Of a stretch of 64,000 nucleotides of DNA, positions 9,463-19,781 are shown piece by piece. The DNA lies in assembly GCF_015706575.1 (NCBI RefSeq), contig NW_024037065.1:2480001-2544000 (forward strand). The letters are read 5' to 3'. The position numbers were made by a program, and so were the translations under genes. The stretch comes from Patiria miniata. Taxonomy: Eukaryota > Echinodermata > Asteroidea > Valvatida > Asterinidae. The notes under the pieces are model-generated. The model did no database searches and had not been told where the DNA came from. It worked only from the letters and a program-made list of their open reading frames with translations. Position 1 is the first letter of the stretch, and each line of letters begins with the position of its first letter.

Positions 9463-12400
9463 CGGCGACAGGTCGGTCTGGCAGCGATACAACAAGTCGC
9501 CTCTTCCATGTAACTGACAAGGCCACAGGCACTCGTTTCCTAGTTGACACCGGCGCTGAGGTGAGTGTTTTGCCACGCAGTCACAAGTCACGAGCTCAAC
9601 CTACTTCTATACAGCTACAAGCGGTCAATCACTCACCTATTGTAACTTATGGCGAGAAGTCTCTGACTTTAGATTTGGGACTTCGCCGAGTATTCCGTTG
9701 GGTTTTTATTGTTGCCGACTTGCCAACCCCTATTATTGGAGCTGATTTTCTTCGGCAGTTCAACCTACTAGTCGATGTAAAGAACCAGCGACTTGTCGAT
9801 TCCATAACTAGTCTTGCCATACAAGGAGTAATGTCTGGTACCCCGTCCGCGAGCCCCATGTTTGTGAATGCAGCTTCATCACAATACGACGAGCTCCTTA
9901 GCCGGTATCCCAATGTAGTGCGTCCTGTGTATAAGCAAACGGAGGTACGGCACAACATCACGCACCACATCGAAACTCATGGCCCCCCGGTTGCGGCTAG
10001 ACCCCGTCGACTTGCCCCGGACAGACTACCACTTGCCAAGGCTGAGTTTGACCATATGCTTAGCCTTGGAATCGTTCGCCCTTCCAGTAGCGAATGGTCC
10101 TCTCCGTTGCACATGGTGCCTAAGTCAACTCCCGGGGATTGGCGTCCGTGTGGTGATTACCGCGCCCTCAACAAGAACACCATTCCGGACTGCTACCCAA
10201 TTCCACACCTGCAGGATTTTTCCTCCAACCTTCACGGGTGCACGCTGTTCTCCAAGATTGATTTGGTACGCGCCTACCATCAAATACCAGTGGAACCAAC
10301 AGACATCCGTAAGACTGCCATCACTACACCGTTTGGATTATTCGAGTTTGTGCGCATGCCCTTTGGGCTCCGCAATGCGGCACAGACTTTCCAAAGGTTC
10401 GTCGACGAGGTAACCCGTGGTTTACCATTTGTTTTCGCCTACATTGACGATCTGCTGGTAGCGAGCTCATCAGAGGCTGAACACAAAGAACACCTTCGAC
10501 TCCTGTTCGACCGCCTCTCGCAATATGGCATAGTCATAAACCCCCACAAATGCCAGTTCGGCGTGCCATCCCTCTCCTTCCTCGGTCATCTCGTCAACCA
10601 GCATGGAGTCTGTCCTTTGCCTGACAAGGTGCAAGTCATCAGAGATTTCCCGGAACCGGCATCGCTGAGTAAGTTGCGGGAATTTCTTGGCCTCATCAAT
10701 TTCTACAGGCGTTTTGTTCCCCACTGTGCAGACATTCTCCAGCCCCTGACCGACCTGCTCAAGAACAGGAGGAAGAAAAACGAGCCGATTCAGTTAGGGC
10801 CGAACGAACAGCTAGCTTTCGAGCGTGTGAAAGCTGCATTGGCCGACGCAACACTCCTAGTCCACCCACAGACTGACGCACCGTTATGCCTCTTAGTCGA
10901 CGCATCGGACAAGGCCGTGGGCGGTGTTCTCCAGCAACACGTCAAGGGTGTTTGGCAACCACTGTCGTTTTTCTCCAAGCGCCTCCAACCAGCGGAAACC
11001 CGCTACAGTACTTTTGGTAGAGAGCTTTTAGCTCTATACCTCGGCATCAAGTATTTCCGACACATGCTGGAGGGGCGGACATTCCGCGCTTACACTGATC
11101 ACAAGCCCCTTACGTACGCCCTACACTCCAAACTAGACCGCCATTCTCCTCGAGAGATTCGACAACTTGACCTCATATCCCAGTATACCTCGGACATTAG
11201 ACACATCAGCGGCCATGATAATGCAGCGGCAGATGCACTCTCTCGTCTGGAGGTTAATGCCTTACCAACGAACGCGACTATCAATTTCGACGCCATCGCT
11301 CAAGCACAGATCGATGACGACGAGTTGAAACATCTCCCCGACACCTCTCTCCAGCTAACTGCCGTCCCCCTCCAGACATCGCAGGGTACCATTCTATGCG
11401 ATACCTCCACAGGGACGCCTCGACCCTTCATCCCAGCCCCGTTTCGTCGAACAGTTTTTGACGCTTTGCATGGACTGTCGCACCCTAGTATCAGGACCAC
11501 ACAGCAGTTACTTACTGCACGGTTCGTGTGGCCTGGTATTAACAAAGACGTTCGCGCTTGGGCTAAGACTTGTCGCAAGTGCCAACAATGCAAAATTCAT
11601 CGCCACATCAAGTCGCCACTTGGTACGTTCTCCACACCCGACGCACGATTCTCACACGTACACATCGATTTAGTCGGTCCCCTTCCACCGTCAGCCGGAC
11701 AGTCCTACCTGCTTACGTGTGTGGATAGATTTACACGTTGGCCGGAGGCGATCCCCATTCCTGACATGACTGCTGAGACTGTGGCCCATGCATTCGTTAC
11801 CCACTGGGTTTCTCGGTTCGGTGCACCAGCTACCATCACCACCGACAGAGGACGCCAGTTCGAGTCACGACTTTTTCGAATGCTCACTGACATGCTCGGT
11901 TGTCAACGAATTCACACTACATCATATCATCCTGCTGCAAATGGGATGGTAGAGCGACTACACAGACAACTCAAGGCATCGCTAAAGACTCATGCTAACC
12001 CACGTTGGACGGAATCTCTTCCCCTCGTCCTGTTAGGCATCAGAGCCGCTATCAAGTCAGATATCGGTTTCTCTCCAGCAGAAATGGTGTACGGTACCAC
12101 AGTCAGGCTGCCTGGTGAGTTTATTGTGCCTAACAATGATCATGCTGAGCTCGACCCCAGTGTGTATGTTCACAGGCTGCGTTGTCACATGCAGGACATT
12201 CGTCCCACTCCGCCCAGGCCACAACAGCGACAATCACACATTCCAGCTGACCTAGACAAGTGCACACACGTTTTTGTTCGGCATGATGCAGTGAAAACAC
12301 CCCTACAACCTCCGTATGATGGACCATTTCGCATCATCAAGCGCGCCAGCAAATACTTTGTTTTGGACCTCAACGGCAGACGGGATGCGGTTGCTAAGGA

Positions 12401-12677
12401 TCGTCTGAAAGTGGCGTATCTTGACGACGACTGGACAAACGCGCATTCCCAACAGATTCGCGAGAACACACCCGCAAGGACTGTTTTGCCAGAATCACAC
12501 CCCCCATCCACAGAAACGTCGTCTTCCCGACAGATTCGCGAGAATGCCCCCGCGAGAACTGTTTTGCCGGTTTCACAACCCCCATCGCCAGAGACGCCAT
12601 CTCCTCCACAACGAGCCACCAGAGCTGGTCGACGAGTTCACTGGCCAGCCAAATATGAACAATTCGACTGTCACTGA
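9393..12677 (+). CDS. pol: Pol polyprotein of the Ty3/gypsy element: protease, RT, RNase H, integrase
   Basis: The 1094-codon frame is in -1 phase to gag, and its true translation start is probably by frameshift inside the overlap. In order: aspartic protease with [10 protein letters not shown] (residues 52-61), reverse transcriptase with the YIDD box (350-353), RNase H (DASDKAVGG near 503), integrase with an HHCC zinc end (CRKCQQC near 727) and catalytic D759, D818, E854 (D-x35-E spacing between the last two). The C-terminus has a 22-residue motif, QIRENxPARTVLP and what follows, in two copies, then RRVHWPAKY. Domain order RT-RH-IN marks Ty3/gypsy. Confidence 0.95.
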   Translation: MHQSLFATHRTTAEPGKRPSQRLAATGRSGSDTTSRLFHVTDKATGTRFLVDTGAEVSVLPRSHKSRAQPTSIQLQAVNHSPIVTYGEKSLTLDLGLRRVFRWVFIVADLPTPIIGADFLRQFNLLVDVKNQRLVDSITSLAIQGVMSGTPSASPMFVNAASSQYDELLSRYPNVVRPVYKQTEVRHNITHHIETHGPPVAARPRRLAPDRLPLAKAEFDHMLSLGIVRPSSSEWSSPLHMVPKSTPGDWRPCGDYRALNKNTIPDCYPIPHLQDFSSNLHGCTLFSKIDLVRAYHQIPVEPTDIRKTAITTPFGLFEFVRMPFGLRNAAQTFQRFVDEVTRGLPFVFAYIDDLLVASSSEAEHKEHLRLLFDRLSQYGIVINPHKCQFGVPSLSFLGHLVNQHGVCPLPDKVQVIRDFPEPASLSKLREFLGLINFYRRFVPHCADILQPLTDLLKNRRKKNEPIQLGPNEQLAFERVKAALADATLLVHPQTDAPLCLLVDASDKAVGGVLQQHVKGVWQPLSFFSKRLQPAETRYSTFGRELLALYLGIKYFRHMLEGRTFRAYTDHKPLTYALHSKLDRHSPREIRQLDLISQYTSDIRHISGHDNAAADALSRLEVNALPTNATINFDAIAQAQIDDDELKHLPDTSLQLTAVPLQTSQGTILCDTSTGTPRPFIPAPFRRTVFDALHGLSHPSIRTTQQLLTARFVWPGINKDVRAWAKTCRKCQQCKIHRHIKSPLGTFSTPDARFSHVHIDLVGPLPPSAGQSYLLTCVDRFTRWPEAIPIPDMTAETVAHAFVTHWVSRFGAPATITTDRGRQFESRLFRMLTDMLGCQRIHTTSYHPAANGMVERLHRQLKASLKTHANPRWTESLPLVLLGIRAAIKSDIGFSPAEMVYGTTVRLPGEFIVPNNDHAELDPSVYVHRLRCHMQDIRPTPPRPQQRQSHIPADLDKCTHVFVRHDAVKTPLQPPYDGPFRIIKRASKYFVLDLNGRRDAVAKDRLKVAYLDDDWTNAHSQQIRENTPARTVLPESHPPSTETSSSRQIRENAPARTVLPVSQPPSPETPSPPQRATRAGRRVHWPAKYEQFDCH

Positions 12678-12728
12678 CTGTTATTATCAACTGCTTGTAT
12701 CGATTGTTTCATTTATCTCTTACAATCT

Positions 12729-12741
12729 AGAGGGGAGCTAC
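12729..12741 (+). other. Polypurine tract before the 3' LTR
   Basis: agaggggagctac lies directly before the 3' LTR start, the position where plus-strand DNA is primed in this family. Confidence 0.7.
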
Positions 12742-13185
12742 TGTAGTGACATGTACATGTGTATATAATTAAGTGTTTGTTCTTTTAGCTCCAGCAGGCG
12801 TTCCATACAAATAAGTATGTTAATAAGTTTTGGTTGCCATAGGCACCGGAGTTCACTCTCGCTGTGCTGCGTTTGCGCAGTGTGACATGTTGGTGACCTT
12901 TCACTTATCGTTTTCATTCTGCTTTGTGCAAGTCTTATTCCAACGTTGAAAGTTTCCTCAACCAAGTTTTATTCAGTCAATTGATGTGTGCTTAAACCTA
13001 CTGACTTTTCAGAAGTGTGTTTATCATTGGATAGCAGGTGCATGACGAACTTGTGAGTTTTGAGAGCATTAAAACTTGTAAACAACCAACATTTTGTGTG
13101 CCGTTTTTCACGACTTGTAAGAACAGACACGAGGCTTGATAAACAGTAGTAGAACTCATTTCGGGAGAAAACACGAATTACTACA
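12742..13185 (+). repeat. 3' LTR of the Ty3/gypsy element
   Basis: 444 bp, same termini as the 5' LTR. I count about two substitutions between the LTRs (about 99.5 percent identity), which means a recent insertion. Confidence 0.93.
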
Positions 13186-13189
13186 ATGT

Positions 13190-13301
13190 CCAGCGTCTGC
13201 TGACTACCATGAGAAGACATCACACCAGCACGCTCCCTCAAATACAGGCTCAGACTGTGTACAAAGTTAAACGAAAAAAAGAAGAAGAATTTTTTGTTTA
13301 A
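13190..13301 (+). pseudogene. Transposase last exon, 3' part, copy 1
   Basis: Directly after one copy of the atgt duplication the interrupted transposase frame resumes: QRLLTTMRRHHTSTLPQIQ, a basic KVKRKKEEE tail and a stop at 13299-13301. The minus-strand copy 2 reads LQRLMAVMKRHHVATMPEV and RKRKTEE at the same place, which shows that the exon was continuous before the retroelement inserted. Confidence 0.8.
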
Positions 13302-13319
13302 TGCACACAAAAGTATATC

Positions 13320-13605
13320 TCACGCCCGTGTAATCCATGTGCCCATGTAGGCCATATATACCTGTGTATACTTTGTGCCCATACACGCCATGCCCCCATG
13401 TAAATCCTGCGCCCCTGTATGCCATGCTCCCGCATATGGCATGCCCCCTTTTACGCCATGCCCCTGTGTAGTCCATACGCCATGTAAGTCACGTTCCCCT
13501 GTAAGCCATGCCCCCGAGTAAAGCGTACGCCATGTCATGGCATGTGCCCATGTACAGCAGTGTACGCTGTGTAAGCCATGAGCCTGTGTACGCCATGTAA
13601 ACAGC
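13320..13605. repeat. Degenerate minisatellite, about 20-bp period
   Basis: Imperfect repeats of gccatgcccctgtgtac / cccatgtaagccatg-type units. The minus-strand frames 13267-13538 are products of the repeat (GHGVYGHKVYTG-type peptides) and not genes. Confidence 0.75.
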
Positions 13606-14145
13606 TTTCTTGCAAAAAACCTGTACCACTAACGCCTTTTGATCGTTATTTCAACATGGTATGTCGCTTTGCAGCTACAGTATAAAAAGACTTTGTTGTA
13701 CAATGTACATGTAAACACATTTCAGCTTACAAAATTTGTAGGAATCCAACCACAGTATGTATAATCAAACTTGTTCAAGAGCTTTGAATTTTAATTCCAC
13801 AGGTAGCACCTTAAATACATACATGTACATGTATATGGGCAATTCTCCATGGGAGAGCAAAAAATGTCAAAAATAAATATTTACATATTAAACCTTTTTT
13901 GTACTTTTTCCAGACCCCATTTAAATGGGGAATTCAGTTCAAAAAACGAAATTGAAAAAAAATACATATTTCTGGTAAAAACAGTGATTTTTGCAATTTA
14001 TGATTAAAAACGTTCAGATTTGGTAAAAAAATAAAATTGTGTGTATGTATTACTTTTTGATTTATAGGGAAAAAATTTGATTTATTTTATGATGTTACAA
14101 GTTACTAACATTACTCAGGGTCATTAAAAAAAAATCTAAAAATCT
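13606..14145. other. AT-rich stretch without recognised gene
   Basis: No domain or clear repeat is seen, apart from a short acatgtacatgta run near 13820-13835. Confidence 0.5.
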
Positions 14146-14149
14146 AAAA

Positions 14150-14170
14150 ATATATATATATATATATATA
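14150..14170. repeat. (TA)n microsatellite
   Basis: About ten TA units, in AT-rich sequence next to the repeated 15-mer cluster. Confidence 0.9.
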
Positions 14171-14206
14171 GTGTAGGCCTTCATTTAAAAATGTCAAAAT
14201 TAGCAC

Positions 14207-16018
14207 GTAATTCCGTTACCGAAAAAATGGCAAAAGTTACTTATTTCACATATTTTCTTGTTTTTTTTCTTCAAATCAGTTACGTTGAGAAAAGACCCTA
14301 CTATAAACATAAATGAAAATAAAAACTTTAAAATAGTAATTTCTTGGCATTTTTCCAAGTGGTAACGGAATTACGAAACGGTAACGGAATTACGGTAACG
14401 GAATTACGCATGCACAAAGTATGCACATTTCCTCCAGATTATGTACATGACATATTAAATAGGAGATTTGCATGTAATTTGGACAATAACTTTAAATACT
14501 AAATTACTTGTTAAATTATTTCCCTCTTTAATTTGCTATTATACAATTACAAATAATCAGGTGTTCCACTAATATTTTTTACTTTTACTTTTTCTTTTTT
14601 ACTATTTAAAAAATGCTAAAAAATAGTTGTTAAAGGGAATATACAACATTTGCAAACATCAGAAAATAAAACTACCAAGGTTTTATGAAATACCTTACTA
14701 GGATGTTGGTAAGTGACAGTCTAAAGCATCCTGTAAAATTATGGCACCTGGTGTGAAGTCATTTTCAAGAAAATGATATGTTTGTATAAATTTCCAACAG
14801 TGGTCGGCCGACCACCGTTGGAAAAACCTAAGTATTTTTCAACTTTTGCTCCAACTTTACACTCTTTCCAGTCCAAATTTTGTTTGCTATTTGTTACATA
14901 TTCATGAATGGGTGCAGACCAGCTAGTCTGGTTCCCTTACCCTCCAATTTTCTGGCATCTATAAATTGATCCATTTTACCTTTAGTGGAGTCAAGGAACC
15001 AGACTACTTGAACAGTTTTGTTTTTCTTGGTTTTTCCAGCATTTTCAAACGCAAAACTTCAAACATGTCAGTGTAACAATATTTGATCTATTATACTAAC
15101 CCCTCAAATAGTTCATTTCTGAAAATTTCAGCAAAAGCCAATGATGTATATTCCCTTTAAATATGTGTTGCCGAAACCATTGTCTGGTACCCACAGAAAA
15201 TATATTCCACACCAAGTATATGAAAGTTGAGTACCAGACTGTACTTTTACTTCTACTTGGCATAACTTAACATCTTCCCTTGCTCAGAGATGCCACCCAG
15301 TACAGTTTTATTGTATTTTGCACAATAAACTAGTGAAATACCAGTACCATAATACAATTGTTCATAGTAAAATTTGATTTTCGGTAAAAAAAAAAATACA
15401 TTGCTAACCAGCAATGCAGCCATTGACCTTGACCTTTGACCTAAAAAATGAAGCCCAGACATGTTTAGGCCTACATTTATATTTTGATCTGCTAATTTTC
15501 ACTTAGCTTTCCCCTTGTGCCATTTTATAAACTTCTAAAATTTGTATTGTGATGAGCTTATGTTGAATTCAATGTTAATGTATTGCATTTACCTATTACA
15601 TGTAAACCTATGGCGTAATTCCGTTATCGCCCTGGCGTAATTCCGTTACCGTGATTAAAATACAAATTATGAAAAGAGTGATTATTTTTTCAACTTTGTT
15701 CTGCATTGTAGTTAACAACGACCCTGAACTCTACAAATGACTGGTAGTGTCCAATTTTAAAATTTCAAAACTTCAGAGAGTTTTAATAATTTATGCAAGA
15801 ACTCAAATATGCTTGTCCTCCGTCCGTAATTCCGTTACCGATATTAAGCTCCGCTGCTTCAAGGGTAATCTTGTGGGATTTTTGTTTTTAGCGGTCAATC
15901 AATTCTATTGGGTCTTGGCTCCCTTTCCATGTTTAGATTAGTTGCCTAGCATAGAACATACTTTCTTGGGAAAGAATAATCGTTGACAAAGTGACAAAAT
16001 TCCGTAATTCCGTTACCA
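14207..16018. repeat. Cluster of eight copies of a 15-mer, gtaattccgttaccg
   Basis: Plus-strand copies start at 14207, 15614 (one mismatch), 15637, 15826 and 16004 (last base differs). Minus-strand copies (cggtaacggaattac) cover 14361-14375, 14380-14394 and 14394-14408. The surrounding DNA is AT-rich and otherwise not obviously repeated, and no coding frame explains the motif. It could be a binding-site array or the remains of subterminal repeats of an unknown element. Function unknown. Confidence 0.75.
14792..14823. repeat. 32-bp near-perfect palindrome
   Basis: Centred on cggccg at 14805-14810, with arms ttccaac and gttggaa and one mismatched pair (14799/14816). It lies inside the 15-mer cluster region. 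Confidence 0.8.
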
Positions 16019-16720
16019 AAGAATTGCTCATATATCCATAATACTGTAAATTCAAATTTATATATAGGCCTATAGATGTAAATATTCAATGTTGACAATT
16101 AATAAGGGACTGTACATGTACAGGTAATCTTTACTGCACATGCACATTGCACCGACATGTACAATGAAATTAACTGTTAGTGTTAGCATGGAGCTGTCAA
16201 CAACGTAACTGAAGTATAGGTAAATGTACCTATATTATTACCTTGATCCCCATTTCAGGTCACGTTGTTCTGTCCAGGGCGTTGACATGGACATGTGATA
16301 TGTTGCAATGACAGGCGACACAGAACAAGATGCATTTTCTTTCCCCTTGAAACATGACAAAAGGATACATTCACTTAAGGAATTTCATTTAAAAGTGAGC
16401 ACTACAATGTACAATGTATATGTCAAAACAACAGATTGCATCTGTATTTTCACCTTGTTCAGCGTTTACTTGTACTTGTTTTGTCGTTTGCTTTTTCAGA
16501 CTTTTCCTCTGCATGTTTTATATTCCTAATTTTTTTTAAACATCGGCCCTAAATATTTGATAAATAAAACGTTAAGCCCTACAAATTTTGTACTGAACAT
16601 GTTTTATACAATTTAAGCAAACACCAGCCACTACACATAATGGGTCTAAGTCAAAAACTACGACAAATAATGCAAATTTGATTCCATTATCAGGTGATAA
16701 TAAAGCTTTGACGTAATACC
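16019..16720. other. No gene recognised
   Basis: AT-rich, with short acatgta words. The open frame 16308-16529 shows no domain and has no flanking signals that I can support. Confidence 0.5.
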
Positions 16721-16842
16721 ATGGTACGTTGTACACGTACGTACATGTACATGTACGTTGTACACGTACGTTCATGTACATGTACATGTACTACCCATTC
16801 ACGTATGAGTACGTATGAATGTACATGTACATGTACATGTCC
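16721..16842. repeat. acgtac / acatgt microsatellite
   Basis: Self-complementary runs of gtacatgtacatg and gtacacgtacg. Both-strand Cys/Thr-rich frames here come from the repeat. Confidence 0.9.
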
Positions 16843-17894
16843 TCACGTACACGATGCGAAAAACACAGCCGAAAAATATTCCCTTTTTTTAAACCAAATT
16901 TGCTGCCGACACCTTCCTACTCACATATTAGTTAGATTAAGACCCGAGGTTCCCACTGTAAAAGGGATGTCTTTGAACTAGCTTACCTTCAAGTGACAAA
17001 ACGATGATATTCTCGGCGTTTTGTGACACTGGATCCCTGTAACACGCACACGTATCCTGTACATCACGTGCGAAGCAAGTCCCGCGATTTATATGTAAAC
17101 AAATCGTACCCCAAGTAAACAGACAAAAATATAGTGAACAAAGTGTAAACAATACGTCATGCGTTCTTTTATTTGCACATCAATGTTTATCTAATAGAAA
17201 AGGGACAATATTAAACAGTATGCAAATTGCCTAAAAATATTAATAAATTTTGCAAAAGGGCGCCCTCTCCAGTTCAATGCATTTACATTGGCCATTAATG
17301 AACACTGAGGGCGCATAGTTAAAACGCGTCTGAAACGGCCGTGGTGTGCAAATGAAAGCCCTCCCTTCTTTAAACTTCTTTAAAATTAATGAAAGAAATA
17401 ACATTAACCAGGAATTGGAAAGAAAAGACAATCAGCTGTTGTAGGAATAACAATGAATAACTTAATAAGCAAATCATGAAATGTGCCTGAGACTTAAGAT
17501 GAAATTTTCATTTTGCGTAAATTCATTGTACTCTGTGCTGATCAATTTCTTATTTCTATTTGAATAGATTTCACTCAAAGGGAAGTTGGTTCAGCAAGGA
17601 CATGAATGTGATGAACGAGTTTAAATTGGCACAAAAAGTTAGTGTAACTATAGTTAAGATTTTGCTGTAAAATATAACATGATTTAGGCCAAGGGGCCGC
17701 CCTAGGCCCCTATAGCCACATTAATTTAATTAGGCCTAGCTCAACTCACCAACTCCTATTTTGCAGCACTGCCTCGACTCCATCTAACGTTAGAAGGCTA
17801 ACCACTAATTTGTCACTAAGCCTGACTGTTAACAGGCCAGTCTTACTCTTATTTCCTTGGCCTATAAACAATGATGAAGTAGCCTGGACACCGT
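16843..17894. other. No gene recognised
   Basis: Includes a moderately CpG-containing stretch around 17240-17340 with inverted gcgccctc/gagggcgc words. No domain is found in the short frames. Confidence 0.5.
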
Positions 17895-18080
17895 TTATTT
17901 GGCCAAGGCCCTAGTTGGGGCCTTTTTCAATAACGCCTTGATGATGACGTACAACACAAGAGCAACAACAATGAGATACCAAGCGATTAAGGCGATTATC
18001 ATCCTTCTTACGTACATTTGCTGAACCGAGATTCTCACGCTGTTGGCGGAATATGCAGGCCAGGGTCTCAACAAGGCCAT
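17895..18080 (-). CDS. Small single-pass membrane protein candidate, 61 residues
   Basis: The ATG has a good context (aaaATGG). The product is MALLRPWPAYSANS..., then a basic YVRRM, a hydrophobic helix (MIIALIAWYLIVVALVLYV, residues about 28-46) and a basic tail ending KKAPTRALAK. The stop codon overlaps an AATAAA poly(A) signal (ccaAATAAAcg on the minus strand), and CpG-containing sequence lies upstream near 18100-18480. Layout and size resemble small mitochondrial inner-membrane subunits, but I recognise no family. The absence of repeats around it and the compact gene form argue for a real host mini-gene. Chance is not excluded. Confidence 0.4.
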   Translation of the reverse strand: MALLRPWPAYSANSVRISVQQMYVRRMIIALIAWYLIVVALVLYVIIKALLKKAPTRALAK

Positions 18081-18548
18081 TTTAAAGTTGGCCAGTTTTT
18101 AATCATAACGTTAGGCCTGAAACTAAGAATCACTTTCCGTGCTGTCACTGCTGTTTCAGCCGCCGCAAAAGACAGCGCCCTCTGTGTTTGAAATTAGTTA
18201 GTGGATATTACCTTGTACGGCGCTTCGACAAAAGAGGGCGTTGTTTGTTTACTAAAATTGTGGGTCAACCTCGTGACCATTAACAGTATGTTTTCCTTTT
18301 TTTTATTTGGGACGCGCGGGTCATATGCAAATATTTTCGGCATGTAAATTAACCTGTAGGTACATGTGTTTTAGAATTGCGGTCTGTAATTACGGGAACC
18401 GCCACGTAGCTAAAATATTATAAGGGTTATAGTCGCGATGACGTAGCCCGCTTTTTAGCGGTGAGCGCGACGATGATCGCCGAGATTTTGTGGCAAAGAA
18501 GTAGTCATTTTATAGAAAATATCATTTTCATAAGGCAGGCATGTGGAT
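18081..18548. other. Possible upstream region of the small ORF; no other feature
   Basis: Moderate CpG content, with tgacgt/acgtca-like words. It could hold the promoter and 5' UTR of the 17895-18080 ORF. Not proven. Confidence 0.3.
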
Positions 18549-19636
18549 TGAAGGTCACTTCGAAGTCGAACTGACAAATCTGATGTGATTTGAAGGTAAG
18601 GGCAGATGGTCTATTGAAGCATTTTGCTTCGGGAAATAGGTGCAAAACCACGTGCGTTGCACATGTTACATGATTGTGTATCGTAATACACACGTGCATG
18701 TATTCGTCATGTTTGCATGTAATGTTTTTGGGACTTACAAAGACGACGTGCACATGCACAGCCAATTGAGATTTCTTTTCAGCTGTTTGAAAGAGAGTTT
18801 GATTTTTTTTTACACTGGGTTACTCCCCCCCCCCCCCCATAAAAGGCATAAATAAAGCAAAAATAACATCAGTCATTCCGACAATTTGGCAATCTGACAA
18901 TTGCCATTTTTTTACCATTTATTTTTCAATTATTAATTCATTTTCTCTAGGCATAAGTGTTGCAGTTTCTGCGCGACTGCTGACGAAATAGCCTTTCTCT
19001 GTGGTCATCGACGCCGGCACCCAAATATAACAGATGACACATGACACAAATTTGCCTGTCACCAATTGGGGTGTTGACTTCCCGTTTAATCTGTGTATAA
19101 ATCAATAAAATGTTTTTGACATAAATTCTGAAGTGTCCGTGTTACAATAAATCAAGGATACAATGCAACGTACATAACCCAGCGTTACAAAGCACATCAT
19201 TAAAACTGTCCACAATTTGGCAAGAAATTAGACTAAAACAATCAGACTTATAAACTACAATATATGGACTTACGACTCTGCCGAGATAACCGGCTATCCA
19301 GCGGCAGAACTGCAGCTACAAATCGGTAACTACATGTACATTACGTCATGTTGACATCGACGAAATGTCTTCACAAAAACAGTAATGTCTGGCGAAGCTA
19401 AATACAAGACGTTGTAGTTAACACCGCACCGTGTGCCTAAACCCGCACACGTGAACACGTTCTACATGTAGATTGCATGGCACACTTAAAGTGACCTGGA
19501 AAGTATATACATTTTGGGCGCGCACTACGATAAACAGTGCATCGCTAGGTGACGTCTACAGACTAAATGAATAAATTATGAAACCAAGGTCAAAGGGTAA
19601 ATCTAATACAGTTTGACAATGTGCGCCTGCGTTACA
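18549..19636 (-). repeat. BEL/Pao LTR (3' LTR in element orientation)
   Basis: About 1088 bp with near-identical partner at 21359-22445. It contains a poly(C) run near 18822-18838 and several acatgta/cacgtg words. Confidence 0.9.
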
Positions 19637-19781
19637 TCCCGGCCCCTTAAATGACCCTATATCTTAGGTACATTTACAACTTTCAATAGGTAAACAGGCG
19701 CCTATGTTATATAAACAACAAACTACAAACTTTAACTTGAAACATGATAATACTTGGCAACAGCTTCACTTTAAGTCAAAT

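Larger units (their letters stand above)
8043..13185 (+). mobile_element. Ty3/gypsy LTR retrotransposon, CsRn1-like; looks whole and young
   Basis: The 5143-bp element has two 444-bp LTRs (8043-8486, 12742-13185) that both start TGTAGTGAC and end TACTACA and differ at about 2 positions by eye. It is flanked by a 4-bp direct repeat atgt (8039-8042, 13186-13189). A primer-binding-like site follows the 5' LTR and a purine tract precedes the 3' LTR. gag and pol overlap, with pol in the -1 frame, as is usual where the family uses a programmed shift. The CHCC gag finger, tRNA-Trp-like primer site and 4-bp duplication point to the CsRn1 clade. It sits inside the last exon of the RAG1-related transposon. 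Confidence 0.93.
3336..13301 (+). mobile_element. RAG1-related DNA transposon, copy 1 (N-RAG-TP-like), decayed and interrupted
   Basis: Nine plus-strand exon-like blocks run 3336-3956, 4950-5098, 5346-5560, 5744-5986, 6314-6534, 6791-7094, 7225-7365, 7483-7693 and 7832-8042 joined to 13190-13301. The first encodes zinc modules like the RAG1 N-terminal region. The rest follow the order of the RAG1 core: first Asp block, CxxC, KP block, H-x4-H, then Glu. Matching exons on the minus strand at 23.3-25.3 kb confirm the exon structure, with identical lengths for two internal exons (141 and 211 nt). Molluscan transposons named N-RAG-TP are known to carry a RAG1-like N-terminus, and this looks like the same kind of element. 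It is a dead copy with an in-frame stop, several shifts and a Ty3/gypsy insertion. Terminal repeats were not found. Confidence 0.7.

Noticed and set aside
8820-12690. Several minus-strand frames of 60-144 codons across the Ty3/gypsy element
   Set aside because: They are shadows of gag and pol in other frames and have no domains.
13267-13538. Gly/His/Tyr-rich minus-strand frames
   Set aside because: Products of the 20-bp minisatellite.
16937-17635. Similar peptides SLEGKLVQ (minus, near 16960-17000) and SLKGKLVQ (plus, near 17575)
   Set aside because: About 30 bases of partial similarity, no flanking homology and no domain. Too short to call a repeated exon.
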